The position numbers were made by a program, and so were the translations under genes. 64,000 nt of DNA from Pseudochelatococcus lubricantis (GTDB lineage Bacteria > Pseudomonadota > Alphaproteobacteria > Rhizobiales > Beijerinckiaceae), in contig NZ_JBHLXC010000001.1 of the NCBI RefSeq assembly GCF_042432495.1, positions 248,001 through 312,000 on the forward strand. Reading direction: 5' to 3'. This document shows, piece after piece, positions 1 to 8,346 of this stretch (the first letter of the stretch is position 1; each line of letters opens with the position of its first letter). The notes below the pieces were generated by a model. It worked only from the letters and a program-made list of their open reading frames with translations. It searched no databases and was not told the origin of the DNA.

Positions 1-336
1 GCCGTAGAGGCTGCGCGAGAGGATATCGCGGCCGAGTTCGTCCGTGCCCAGCAGATAGCCCGGCCGCGCGCCCTCGAAGCCGATCGGCGGGCGCAGCCGC
101 ATCAGCAGTTTCTGCGCGTTCGGGTCGAACGGCGCGACGACGGGCGCCAGCAGCGCCGCGAGCACCAGCAGCATGCCCAGTGCGAGCGTGACGCGCATCA
201 TCCAGCCGGCCTCGCGCCAGAGGTCCGCAGCCTGGCGGCCGAGGCGCACCGCAAGATGCGGTCTCGCACGGGGGGTAGCCGTCCGTTCCGTCGCGTTGCG
301 GGCCGGTTCGGCCTGCGGCAGGGCAATTTCCGTCAT
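1..336 (-). CDS. ABC transporter permease, DppC/OppC type (C-terminal part cut by window edge)
   Basis: Inner-membrane permease of a peptide/nickel/opine-class ABC importer. Only the first 112 residues lie in the window: a hydrophilic N-terminus, one clear transmembrane helix (about residues 47-68), then the family hallmark GTDELGRDILSRSLYG. The start at 336 is chosen because AGGAGG stands 6 nt before it. An in-frame ATG at 375 overlaps the stop of the upstream permease gene as ATGA and would add 13 residues, so it is a real alternative. It pairs with the DppB-type permease just upstream on the same strand. The substrate cannot be read from the sequence. Confidence 0.9.
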   Translation of the reverse strand, partial: MTEIALPQAEPARNATERTATPRARPHLAVRLGRQAADLWREAGWMMRVTLALGMLLVLAALLAPVVAPFDPNAQKLLMRLRPPIGFEGARPGYLLGTDELGRDILSRSLYG

Positions 337-371
337 TGTGGCCCTCCTTTGTCCCGGTTCGTCCAGTCGGC

Positions 372-1301
372 TCATGCCTTGCGGCCCACCCGCACGCGCG
401 GGTCGGCAAGGCCATAGGCGAGATCGACAGCGAGGTTGATCAGAACGACTGCAAGCGCGACCGCCATCACCCCGAATTGCAGCACCGGGTAGTCCCGGCG
501 CAGGGCCGCGGTGACCAGCAGGTCGCCGACGCCCCGCCATGAAAAGATCGTCTCGATCACCACGTTGCCCGCCGCCATCAGGCCGGCTATCTGCAGCCCC
601 AGCACGGAGAGAATGGTGATGTTGGCGTTGCGCAGCGCGTGCTTGAGGATGACGCGCGGCTCCGGCAGGCCCTTGGCGCGCGCGGTGCGCAGGTAGTCCT
701 GCCCCAGCACGTCGAGCATGGCGTTGCGCGTGAAGCGCGTCAGCCCCGCGATGTAGAAGGCAGACAGCGCGGCGACCGGCATCACGTAGTGCCAGGGCGT
801 GGCGTTGCCGGTGCTGGGCAGCCAGCCGAGCCAGAATGAGAAGACCAGCAGCAGGCCGATCGCCAGCACGAAATTGGGAATGGCATAGCCGAGGAAGGCG
901 AAGGCCATCACCGCCTGCCCCAGCGGGCCGTCGCGCCAGATGGCGGCGGCAATGCCGCCCGGAATGGCGATGACCAGCGTGAGCAGGATGGCCGCGCCCG
1001 CGAGCGACAGCGACGGCCACAGCCTGTCGGCGAAGATCACCGTCACCGGGCGGCGCTCCACGATGGACAGGCCGAAATCGCCTCGCAGCAAATCGCCGAT
1101 ATACTGGACGAACTGCTGCGTGATCGAGCCGGTGATGTCGTAGAAATCCATCAGCCGGCTGCGGTCCTCGGCGCTGAGCCCCTCGTTGCCGGTGTAATCG
1201 AGCGGATTGCCGGACAGGCGGGTCGCGACGAAGACGGCGACGAGAATCACGCCCAGCGTGACCACCGTGCGCAGCAGGCGGTTGAGTGCGAAATCCAGCA
1301 C
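372..1301 (-). CDS. ABC transporter permease, DppB/OppB type
   Basis: 309-residue inner-membrane subunit of a peptide/nickel-class ABC importer. An N-terminal helix is followed by an extracytoplasmic segment and five further hydrophobic segments. The EAA-type coupling loop reads RTARAKGLPEPRVILKHALRN, here at about residues 195-215, and contacts the ATPase. The start is a GTG at 1301, with AAGGA 8 nt upstream. It is first in a leftward operon with the DppC-type gene, and is divergent from a PhnF-like regulator gene across about 170 bp. The regulator may control this operon, but no substrate gene in the window settles what is imported. Confidence 0.9.
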   Translation of the reverse strand: MLDFALNRLLRTVVTLGVILVAVFVATRLSGNPLDYTGNEGLSAEDRSRLMDFYDITGSITQQFVQYIGDLLRGDFGLSIVERRPVTVIFADRLWPSLSLAGAAILLTLVIAIPGGIAAAIWRDGPLGQAVMAFAFLGYAIPNFVLAIGLLLVFSFWLGWLPSTGNATPWHYVMPVAALSAFYIAGLTRFTRNAMLDVLGQDYLRTARAKGLPEPRVILKHALRNANITILSVLGLQIAGLMAAGNVVIETIFSWRGVGDLLVTAALRRDYPVLQFGVMAVALAVVLINLAVDLAYGLADPRVRVGRKA

Positions 1302-1326
1302 GGCCTGTTTCCTTCGCTATCAAAGT

Positions 1327-1353
1327 TGTATAGATGAACTACACATGTTGTGT
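1327..1353. promoter_or_regulatory. Two overlapping inverted repeats in divergent promoter region
   Basis: Between the permease operon and the GntR-type regulator gene lie TGTA-N9-TACA (1327-1343) and ACACA-TGT-TGTGT (1341-1353), which share three bases. The surrounding DNA is distinctly AT-rich. Their position makes them candidate operators for the divergently encoded PhnF-like regulator. The binding itself is inference. Confidence 0.5.
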
Positions 1354-1471
1354 AACAGACACGTTGCTGAACGATGATGATTCCATGACGGAACGGGCGC
1401 GGCGGCTGGTCTCGCCACGGTTGCGGAATCGGCGGCTGCATTGATAACAGATGACTGCGGAGGAGACGCGC

Positions 1472-2230
1472 ATGGAGGCGACGCGGCACATGGAGGCGAC
1501 GTACAAGCTGGTCCGGAACGGGCGCGACGTACCGGTCTGGCGGCAGATCGAGACCGATATCGAGGTCGATATCCAGATGGGCGTCTTCGGCCCCGGCGAC
1601 AGGTTGCCGAGCGAGCATGAACTCGCGGCGAAATTCGGCGTGAACCGGCATACGGTGCGTCAGGCCCTTGCCGGGCTCGCGGAAAAGGGCCTCGTGCATG
1701 CGCAGCGGGGCAGGGGCGTCTTCGTCGCCGACGAGCCGGTCGACTACACGCTCGACCGCAACGCGAAATGGAGCGAGGTGGAAAAGCGTTTCGACGGCGG
1801 CGGCGGGGAGGCGGTGCTATACGACTGCCGCGAGTTGCCCGCCACGCGGCAGGTGGCGCGCGCCCTGCGCATCGCCCCCGGCACGCCGCTCATCGCCACG
1901 GAGACACTGCGCCGGGCCGGGCCGGGCATCGGCACCTACGGCTATCACCTGTTTCCGAAAGTGCGCTTCGACGGCATCGATCGGGAATTCGTGCGCCACG
2001 CCAGCTTCACGAAGGCGATCGCGGCCTGCGGCGTGGCGGAGTTCTTCCGCCGCTCGACATGGATAAGTTGCCGCATGCCGCGCCCGCGTGAGGCGGAGGC
2101 GCTGGCGATCCCGGCCACGATCCCGGTGATCGTGATGACCTATGTGGACACCGATGCCGAGGATGCGCCCATTCTTTACGGCCACGGCGTCTTTCCGCGC
2201 CACCTCATCCGCATTCGCATCGATACCTGA
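1472..2230 (+). CDS. GntR-family (HutC/PhnF-like) transcriptional regulator
   Basis: 252-residue DNA-binding repressor-type protein. The N-terminal winged helix-turn-helix is typical of GntR (motif GDRLPSEHELAAKFGVNRHTVRQAL, with VHAQRGRGVFVA in the wing). It is followed by a UTRA/chorismate-lyase-like effector domain that begins YTLDRNAKWSEV, the form seen in PhnF phosphonate regulators. The ATG at 1472 is preferred over 1451 and 1490 because GGAGGAG lies 6 nt upstream of it. It is divergent from the DppBC-type operon. PhnF relatives sense phosphonates or other organophosphates. No C-P lyase gene occurs here, so the effector remains open; HutC-like sensing of another ligand is possible. Confidence 0.8.
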   Translation: MEATRHMEATYKLVRNGRDVPVWRQIETDIEVDIQMGVFGPGDRLPSEHELAAKFGVNRHTVRQALAGLAEKGLVHAQRGRGVFVADEPVDYTLDRNAKWSEVEKRFDGGGGEAVLYDCRELPATRQVARALRIAPGTPLIATETLRRAGPGIGTYGYHLFPKVRFDGIDREFVRHASFTKAIAACGVAEFFRRSTWISCRMPRPREAEALAIPATIPVIVMTYVDTDAEDAPILYGHGVFPRHLIRIRIDT

Positions 2231-2272
2231 CGGCGCGGCCGGGAAACGGCGGCCGTTTCCCGGTTCGCTGTG

Positions 2273-3097
2273 CTACACGTCCCCGATCTCGCGCAGGATG
2301 GCGTCGTGCAGGCGGCCGTTGGAGAATACGCGCTCCCGGTCGCTGTCCGTGGCCGGCGCGCCCGACAGCGTCGTCACCATGCCGCCCGCCGCCCGCACCA
2401 GCGCCATGCCGGCGGCGTGGGAGACGACGTCCGTCCGCAGGCCGACGAAGGCATCCACCTGTCCGGCTGCGACCAGCGACAGCTCGAATGCGCCGGAGAC
2501 GATGACGCGGATGCCGCGGACACGATTCGCGAGCCGCCGGATGATCTCCGTCGTCCGTGCCACGGTTGCGGCTTCATAGCTCGACGTCAGGGAAACGCAC
2601 ACGATGGCGTCCGCGAGCGTGCCGACGTCGGACACGCGCGCCGGGCGTCCGTTCACCGTCGCCATTCCCCCCTTCAGGAACGCCGCCGCGAGCGGGACCG
2701 CCGGCGACTGCACGATGCCGAGCACGGTTTCGCCCCCCTCCTGCGCGGCGACCGTCACCGAATACAGGGGCAGGCCGTTGGCATAGTTGACGGTTCCGTC
2801 GAGCGGATCGACGATCCAGCGGAGTGGCGCCGTGCCGGGACGGCCGTTGCCGGGCGTTTCGCCGGTTTCCTCGGCGAGGATGTCCGCCTCCGGCGTCAGC
2901 TTGCGCAAGCCGTCGATCAGGAGTTCCTCGGCGGCGATATCCGCGTCCGTCACGATGTCGCGCAGTTCCTTGTGCGAGACGCTGCGCGAGCGCGCCTGCA
3001 TGGCCACGAGAAGCTGCGCCGCCCGGTCGACGATGCCGGAGGCGCCTGTGAAAAGATGCTGAAGGTGATCCTGCGGACAGATATCGTTGTGTGACAT
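2273..3097 (-). CDS. Inositol monophosphatase family protein with altered WD motif
   Basis: 274-residue protein of the Mg-dependent inositol monophosphatase/CysQ/FBPase superfamily, which cleaves phosphate from inositol phosphates or related small esters in the cytoplasm. Visible motifs are the metal-binding glutamates in ILAEETGE (E76-E77) and WIVDPLDGT (D97, D100). The C-terminal motif, normally WDxAAG, reads SHAAG (S226-H227), so the usual third metal-ligand aspartate is a histidine. The start at 3097 is preferred; an upstream ATG at 3112 is in frame. It lies 23 nt downstream of the ROK regulator gene on the same strand, probably co-transcribed. With the neighbouring glycerophosphodiesterase and phytase-like genes it suggests inositol phosphate or glycerophosphoinositol use. 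Activity is uncertain because of the substitution. Confidence 0.85.
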   Translation of the reverse strand: MSHNDICPQDHLQHLFTGASGIVDRAAQLLVAMQARSRSVSHKELRDIVTDADIAAEELLIDGLRKLTPEADILAEETGETPGNGRPGTAPLRWIVDPLDGTVNYANGLPLYSVTVAAQEGGETVLGIVQSPAVPLAAAFLKGGMATVNGRPARVSDVGTLADAIVCVSLTSSYEAATVARTTEIIRRLANRVRGIRVIVSGAFELSLVAAGQVDAFVGLRTDVVSHAAGMALVRAAGGMVTTLSGAPATDSDRERVFSNGRLHDAILREIGDV

Positions 3098-3120
3098 CGG
3101 TAGGCCTTGCATTGCGCGAT

Positions 3121-4242
3121 TCAGATGATGGCGTTCGGGAAGAAGCGGTCGAAGAAGGGCACGCACGCCGCCCCGATCGCGCCGCTCGACGGACCGAGCG
3201 TGGAGGGAACGACGGGTGCGACCCGGAGCCCGCGCGACGGCCCGGCGAGGGTCTCCCACGCGATCCGCCCCGTCAACTCCTGAGTCAGCCAGCGCGGCAG
3301 GCGCCCGCCGATGACGATGATGCTCGGATCGTAGAAGCCCGTCGCGATGCGCACGGCCTCCGCGAGCTGACCCGCTGCGCGGTCGAGCCACCGCTCCACG
3401 GTATCGCGCCCGTTCCCGGGCACGGATTCGAGGTCGGCGACGTCGGTCAGATGGATGTCGACAGCCGCCAGGGTCTCGATGAGATCGGTGCCGGTGGGAC
3501 GCGGCTTGCCATAGGGAAACAGCACGCCGGTCACACCCGAATTGCCGTAGGCACCCCTGTAGAGACGCCCGTCGAGCACGATGCCGGCGTTGAAGCCGTG
3601 CCCGAGGTGGTACTTGAAGAGCATGCGGTGCCGGTGGCCGTTGGCGAAGTAATACTCGCCGAGCGCCGCACAGGCGCCGTCGTTCTCGATGACGGCCGGC
3701 ATGCCGCAGACGCTGCCGAAGACGTCGGCGATGTTGATGTCGCCGTATTCGAGGAACAGGCTGTGCGCGAACACGGACTCCTTGTCCGGCGCGAAGTTGC
3801 CCGGCACCGAGACGCCGACACCGACGATGGCGTCCAGGTCGATCCCGTGCTGCCAGATCATGTGCGAGAGAATACCGTTCGCCTTTTCGGCGGCCACCGT
3901 GGGCGACGATTGCTCGATCCGCTCGCGCGTCATGGATACGACGGTCCCCGCGAGATCGATGATGGCGACGTCGACGACGTTCAGCGCGAAGTTGATGCCC
4001 GCCGAAAAGATCTGCCCCGCCGCTATGGTGAGCGTGCGCACAGGCTGCCCGAGCTTGCCCTCCCGCTCCGCGCTCTCGCTCACGATCCCCATCGCGACGA
4101 GGCGTGAGGCGATGCGGGAAATGCTCGCCTCCGTCATGTCCAGCCTCCTGGCGACATCCTTGCGCGACAGCGCCTTTTCCATGAACAGCAACTGCAGGAA
4201 CCTGCGGTCGCTGTAGGACAACAGCGTCTGGACATCGGCCAT
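3121..4242 (-). CDS. ROK-family transcriptional regulator
   Basis: 373-residue regulator. An N-terminal winged helix-turn-helix (LSRKDVARRLDMTEASISRIASRLVAMG) is followed by a ROK sugar-kinase-like fold, with an N-terminal actin-like half and the motif VIENDGACAALGE. The zinc-binding CxCGxxGCxE cluster of NagC/Mlc and of the ROK kinases is not present. It is therefore probably a regulator that binds a sugar or polyol ligand without kinase function. The ATG at 4242 follows GGAGGAG by 5 nt. An ATG at 4266 would add eight residues with no ribosome site. It sits upstream of the inositol monophosphatase gene and divergent from the RTX glycerophosphodiesterase gene, with a perfect inverted repeat between them. 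Confidence 0.88.
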   Translation of the reverse strand: MADVQTLLSYSDRRFLQLLFMEKALSRKDVARRLDMTEASISRIASRLVAMGIVSESAEREGKLGQPVRTLTIAAGQIFSAGINFALNVVDVAIIDLAGTVVSMTRERIEQSSPTVAAEKANGILSHMIWQHGIDLDAIVGVGVSVPGNFAPDKESVFAHSLFLEYGDINIADVFGSVCGMPAVIENDGACAALGEYYFANGHRHRMLFKYHLGHGFNAGIVLDGRLYRGAYGNSGVTGVLFPYGKPRPTGTDLIETLAAVDIHLTDVADLESVPGNGRDTVERWLDRAAGQLAEAVRIATGFYDPSIIVIGGRLPRWLTQELTGRIAWETLAGPSRGLRVAPVVPSTLGPSSGAIGAACVPFFDRFFPNAII

Positions 4243-4278
4243 GGCTTCTCCTCCTCGCCCAGCCATTTACGACACCCA

Positions 4279-4305
4279 GATTAAATTGCAAGATGTAATT
4301 TAATC
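4279..4305. promoter_or_regulatory. Perfect 9-bp inverted repeat, candidate ROK operator
   Basis: GATTAAATT, 9 nt spacer, AATTTAATC: two perfect arms in an AT-rich island 36 bp before the ROK gene start and about 100 bp before the RTX glycerophosphodiesterase gene. ROK repressors such as NagC and Mlc bind AT-rich palindromes of about this size. The site is placed to control both divergent units. Confidence 0.65.
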
Positions 4306-4402
4306 GTCATCGACAGGTGCTAGGCATCTGTACGCTTTGGGGTTGGTGCGGCTTCCGGTGTCCGGTCGCGGCGCCTGGCGGCTGAATGACGAGGAGGCCA
4401 CA

Positions 4403-7162
4403 ATGACTGATACTGGTGTTCGTGAAGAAGGCGTCATCTATAGTGGCGCCTTCAATTTTGCGTTTGTCCGTTATGATCAGAACACGGTCGACGCCGGATA
4501 TATCTCCGCGCAGCAGACGGCCGACGGCAGCGACGGCAACAACGTGACCATTGCGCTCAAGCGGAATACGTACTGGTTCGCGCTGGATCATGGCCGGATC
4601 GATAATTCGAACCGCGGCGACTACCACATCCGCGCGGGATCGGCGACGAACGACGCCATCAACGGCATTTTCGTCGCCTCGATCGCGTCGAACGGTGTCG
4701 ACTGGGGCTTCGGGGACGGCGTCCAGTATGGCGCGGCGTCCATCGGCTACCGCTCCGACAACTCGCTGTTCGTGTCGGTGAATGAAGCGCCGACGGGCAA
4801 CGAGTTCAACAGCGACATCTCCGCCGCCTATTTCGACTTCTCCCGCTTCACGGGCGCGTGGGTCCGCAACGGCGGCAACACCGTCGTTTCATCGGCCGGC
4901 TTCGCGGACAAGGCCGAGGTGTCGCGCAACAGCGACTACACCTACACGGTGACGCTCGACGGCGTGAACAGCCTGACGGACGGCATCCTGCTCGTGACCG
5001 GCGGCGCCAACAAGGGCGTCTACACGGCCGCGCGGCCGAAGGAAGACGGCAGCGGCTGGGTCATCGGCACGCACAACAACACCCACAACGGCTATGTCTA
5101 CGACAACGAGGACTTCGGCTTCACCTACATTCCGACGGGCCACAAGGACGTCACTTTCGGGCGTGTGCTGAGCGACGGATCGTCGTCCGTCTCCAACGGC
5201 AATTACAACATCGTCAAGCTCGGCACCGGCGAGTACAAGCTCACCATCAACGGCCTGACGCCGAAGGACGGCGCTCTGGTGCTGAGCCCCGAGGGCCTCG
5301 ACGGCGCCAACATAGACAATATCGTGTCGTATCAGGAGGTCGAGGACGGCTGGATCATCCAGACGCGCGACATTCCCTCCATGCAGCTTGAGGACGCGGG
5401 CGAGACGGTGCATCCGGACCGCTTCGCGGACCTGATCGGCGACGTGAACCCGGACTATGTGAACGCGCCCATCGACCGGATCATCGACTCCTATCAGGAC
5501 GCCAAGGACGGCAACACGCTGATCGCGGCGCACCGGGCGGGCTATTACGAGGACGGGGCGCGCATCCTGCCCGAGAACTCCCTCAAGGCGATCGAGCACG
5601 CGATCAGCCTCGGTGTCGACATCATCGAGACCGACATCCAGCGGACCGCCGACGGGCACTATGTCCTGATGCACGACGGCAGCGTCAACCGCACGACGAC
5701 CGGAACGGGCAATGTCAGCAGCCTGACGCTGGAACAGATCAAGTCGCTCAATCTCGTCATCGAGGGCACCCGCGAGGTCACGGACCAGAAGGTTCTGACC
5801 ATCGAGGAACTGTTCGCGGCGATCGATGACAAGGTGATGGTCAACCTCGACAAGGTCTCCGTGGCGAACATTCCCGCCATCGCGAGGCTCGGCGAGGCGG
5901 CCGGTGTCGCCGACCAGCTTCTGTTCAAGGCCGCGATCACCAATGATGCGTCCCTGGCCGCCGTGAAAGCGGCGCTCGATGCGTCGCCTGCCGGAATCCA
6001 CTTCATGCCGATCATGTATCCGGGCGTGTCGGCGGCATTCGTCGAAAAGGTGTTCTCGACGATCCCCGTCGACGCGGTCGAGATCAATGTCTATGCATCG
6101 GGCCCCGGGCAGGTCGAGGACCCCGGCTACTTCTTCATGCCCGAAATCAAGGCGCTTTTCGAGCAATATGACGTTCGCTACTTCATGAATACGCTTTTCC
6201 AGGGCTCCGGCAATTCGAGCGGCTCGATGAGCGGCAACCGCGGGGACTTCCTCGGCCTGGAGCGTCCCGATCTCGTCTATGGCTTCTGGGCGGATCAGGG
6301 CGTGTCGATCATCCAGACCGACGAGCCGCGGATCGCGATCAATTATCTGAACGAGAACGGTTATCGCCTGCCTCTCGCGGTGCTTGGCTATGACCTCGCG
6401 GACAACGAATTCGGCGGTCAGGACATCTTCCTGCACGACGCTGATGCGCTGGTGTCCGACCTCGGCACGGACGCCATCGACCGCGTGTTCTACGACGGCG
6501 AGAAGGCCACCGTCGTCCTGCCCGACAACATCGAGCAGGGCACCCTCCTCGACGCCGCGAAGGACAGCAGCCTCTTCGGCGGCGCGGGCGACAACACGCT
6601 CGCCGGCAATGCCTTCGACAACGTCATCCGGGGTGGTGCCGGCCGTGACGTCATGACCGGCGGCAAGGGCGCCGACACCTTCCTGTTCGATGCCGCCGAC
6701 CAGTCCGGCGCGCGCCAGATCGACCTCGTCACCGACTTCAACATCGGCGAAGGCGACAAGCTGGCGTTCGACGGCCTTGGCGTGCACCAGCAGGCGAGCG
6801 GCCGCGGCACCTCGCAGGCGTTCACCAACGGCGTGCTGACCAACACGATCTCGAACATGCTGAGTTCGCTGACCAACGACGTGGCGCTGGCGACGACTTA
6901 CGTGGCGAGCGTGATGGGCCAGAACAGCGTGGCGGCGTTCCGCTTCGACGACAACTGGTATGTCGTTCAGACGGGCGACCGCACGGGCAACATCAATGGG
7001 CTGAGCAACGCGCTGACGATGCTGAACCCCACGGGCCTGCGCACGGTGAGCAACATGGCGGAAGGCAACCTGTCGATCGAGAACGTGGTCGAACTCGACC
7101 TGGTGGGCACGACCGCGATCCGCGAGCTCGGCCAGATCGTCGGCTACGACCTCGTGGGCTGA
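4403..7162 (+). CDS. Secreted RTX-type glycerophosphodiester phosphodiesterase
   Basis: 919-residue protein that should hydrolyse glycerophosphodiesters outside the cell. The N-terminal third (about 1-340) is a beta-rich region of no known function, containing two related modules of about 70 residues. The GDPD barrel follows: H377 in AHRAG, E391-N392, the ETD motif and MHDG are visible catalytic or metal-site elements. Around residues 725-760 are Ca-binding nonapeptide repeats (GGAGDN, GGAGRD, GGKGADTF). There is no N-terminal signal peptide, as expected for a type I secretion substrate; no type I exporter is encoded in the window. The start at 4403 is set by GAGGAGG 5 nt upstream; an ATG at 4337 lacks a site. 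Compare the second GDPD at 56293-58266, which has a different architecture. Confidence 0.9.
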   Translation: MTDTGVREEGVIYSGAFNFAFVRYDQNTVDAGYISAQQTADGSDGNNVTIALKRNTYWFALDHGRIDNSNRGDYHIRAGSATNDAINGIFVASIASNGVDWGFGDGVQYGAASIGYRSDNSLFVSVNEAPTGNEFNSDISAAYFDFSRFTGAWVRNGGNTVVSSAGFADKAEVSRNSDYTYTVTLDGVNSLTDGILLVTGGANKGVYTAARPKEDGSGWVIGTHNNTHNGYVYDNEDFGFTYIPTGHKDVTFGRVLSDGSSSVSNGNYNIVKLGTGEYKLTINGLTPKDGALVLSPEGLDGANIDNIVSYQEVEDGWIIQTRDIPSMQLEDAGETVHPDRFADLIGDVNPDYVNAPIDRIIDSYQDAKDGNTLIAAHRAGYYEDGARILPENSLKAIEHAISLGVDIIETDIQRTADGHYVLMHDGSVNRTTTGTGNVSSLTLEQIKSLNLVIEGTREVTDQKVLTIEELFAAIDDKVMVNLDKVSVANIPAIARLGEAAGVADQLLFKAAITNDASLAAVKAALDASPAGIHFMPIMYPGVSAAFVEKVFSTIPVDAVEINVYASGPGQVEDPGYFFMPEIKALFEQYDVRYFMNTLFQGSGNSSGSMSGNRGDFLGLERPDLVYGFWADQGVSIIQTDEPRIAINYLNENGYRLPLAVLGYDLADNEFGGQDIFLHDADALVSDLGTDAIDRVFYDGEKATVVLPDNIEQGTLLDAAKDSSLFGGAGDNTLAGNAFDNVIRGGAGRDVMTGGKGADTFLFDAADQSGARQIDLVTDFNIGEGDKLAFDGLGVHQQASGRGTSQAFTNGVLTNTISNMLSSLTNDVALATTYVASVMGQNSVAAFRFDDNWYVVQTGDRTGNINGLSNALTMLNPTGLRTVSNMAEGNLSIENVVELDLVGTTAIRELGQIVGYDLVG

Positions 7163-7193
7163 CGGCAGACGCCTGATCCAGCGACAAGACATC

Positions 7194-7220
7194 GGCGGGG
7201 CACGCAAGTGTCCCGCCTTT
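7194..7220 (+). terminator. Intrinsic terminator after RTX glycerophosphodiesterase gene
   Basis: A stem with arms GGCGGGGCAC and GTGTCCCGCC (one G-U pair), a GCAA loop and a short T run. It lies between two convergent units, about 30 nt past the stop of the RTX gene. Confidence 0.75.
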
Positions 7221-7308
7221 CTGTTCCGTGCGTCGAGACGCATCCGGCAGGCGCGGTGGGGGATTTCGGCAGCTTGATCGCATGTCTGCGACGTCAGGTA
7301 CCGCCGTT

Positions 7309-8346
7309 TCAGCCCGTGACGGCGTGCACGTCCCGCCGACGCAGCGTGAGGACCACGTCGGCGCCTGGCGAAAACTGCGTGGAATCGTAGTGGTTGGGCG
7401 TTTCCACCTTCAACCGCAGGCCCGCCGCCGTCACCGTATAGCGGATGGAGGGGCCGGACAGGCTGGCATCGGCCACGACGCCCGGCAGGCGGATGGCCTC
7501 GCCCGCTTCGTCGCCAGCCGGCGCGACGGCCGTGCCGTTCGCGCCTTCCAGCCGCCAGTCCTGCGGCTGGATGACGACCGTGTCGGCGGAGCGGATGCCG
7601 GTCAGCCGCTCCAGCTCCTCCGGCGCCAGCAAGTTGCCGTCGCCGATGAAGCCGGCCACGAACAGGCTGCGCGGGCGGTGATAGATGTCGCGCGGATTGC
7701 CGGTCTGGGCGATGCCGCCGGCGTTCATCACGGAAATGCGGTCGCCGAGCGTCAGCGCCTCGTCCTGGTCGTGCGTGACCAGAATGCTGGTGAGGCCGGT
7801 GTCGCGCTGGATGCGCTTAAGCTCGTCGCGCAGGCGCTTCCTGATCTGCGCATCCAGCGCCGACAGCGGCTCGTCGAGCAGCAGCAGGGAGGGCTCCAGA
7901 ACGAGCGCGCGTGCGAGCGCCACGCGCTGGCGCTGCCCGCCGGACAGCTGGTGCGGCCGCACGTCGGCACGCGGCCCGAGCGCCACCATGTCCAGCGTCG
8001 CCTCGACCTTCCGCGCGATCTCGGCCCGCGAGAGCTTTTTCTGCTCAAGGCCGAAAGCGAGGTTCTGGCGCACGGTCATGTTGGGAAACAGCGCATAGTG
8101 CTGGAACACCATGGCGATGCCGCGGTCCTTGGGCGGCAGGTTATCGATGCGCCGCCCGGCGAGGCGAATTTCGCCCGCCGATGGCGCCGCCAGCCCAGCG
8201 ATGGCACGCAGCAGGGTCGTCTTGCCACAGCCGGAAGGGCCGAGCAGCACGTGCATCTCGCCCTGTCCGATCTCAAGGTTGATCCCGTCGAGGATGGTCG
8301 CGGCGCCATAGGTCGCGCTGACCTTGGCGATGGTCAGATAGCTCAT
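7309..8346 (-). CDS. ABC transporter ATP-binding protein, Fe3+/spermidine/hexose-phosphate class
   Basis: 345-residue cytoplasmic ATPase of a PotA/AfuC/FbpC-type importer. Walker A is GPSGCGKTT (about 36-44); the signature LSGGQRQR and Walker B LLLLDEP lie near residues 135-160, followed by the H-loop VTHD. A C-terminal TOBE-like domain covers about residues 240-345. Its start overlaps the stop of the upstream permease gene by 4 nt (ATGA), so it is the last gene of the operon that starts with the SBP gene at 11166. Homologues import ferric iron, 2-aminoethylphosphonate or hexose phosphates. The neighbouring phytase, GDPD and IMPase genes favour a phosphorylated organic substrate, but that is inference. 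Confidence 0.92.
   Translation of the reverse strand: MSYLTIAKVSATYGAATILDGINLEIGQGEMHVLLGPSGCGKTTLLRAIAGLAAPSAGEIRLAGRRIDNLPPKDRGIAMVFQHYALFPNMTVRQNLAFGLEQKKLSRAEIARKVEATLDMVALGPRADVRPHQLSGGQRQRVALARALVLEPSLLLLDEPLSALDAQIRKRLRDELKRIQRDTGLTSILVTHDQDEALTLGDRISVMNAGGIAQTGNPRDIYHRPRSLFVAGFIGDGNLLAPEELERLTGIRSADTVVIQPQDWRLEGANGTAVAPAGDEAGEAIRLPGVVADASLSGPSIRYTVTAAGLRLKVETPNHYDSTQFSPGADVVLTLRRRDVHAVTG

Noticed and set aside
2273..4291. A 672-codon open frame covering the IMPase and antisense to part of the ROK gene
   Set aside because: Only its last 274 codons encode a recognisable protein; the upstream part is an arginine-rich shadow of the ROK gene on the same strand in another frame.
4889..7243. 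A 784-codon open frame on the minus strand opposite the RTX gene
   Set aside because: Its composition (V, D, R, H rich, no domain) is a typical high-GC antisense shadow of a well-supported coding sequence.
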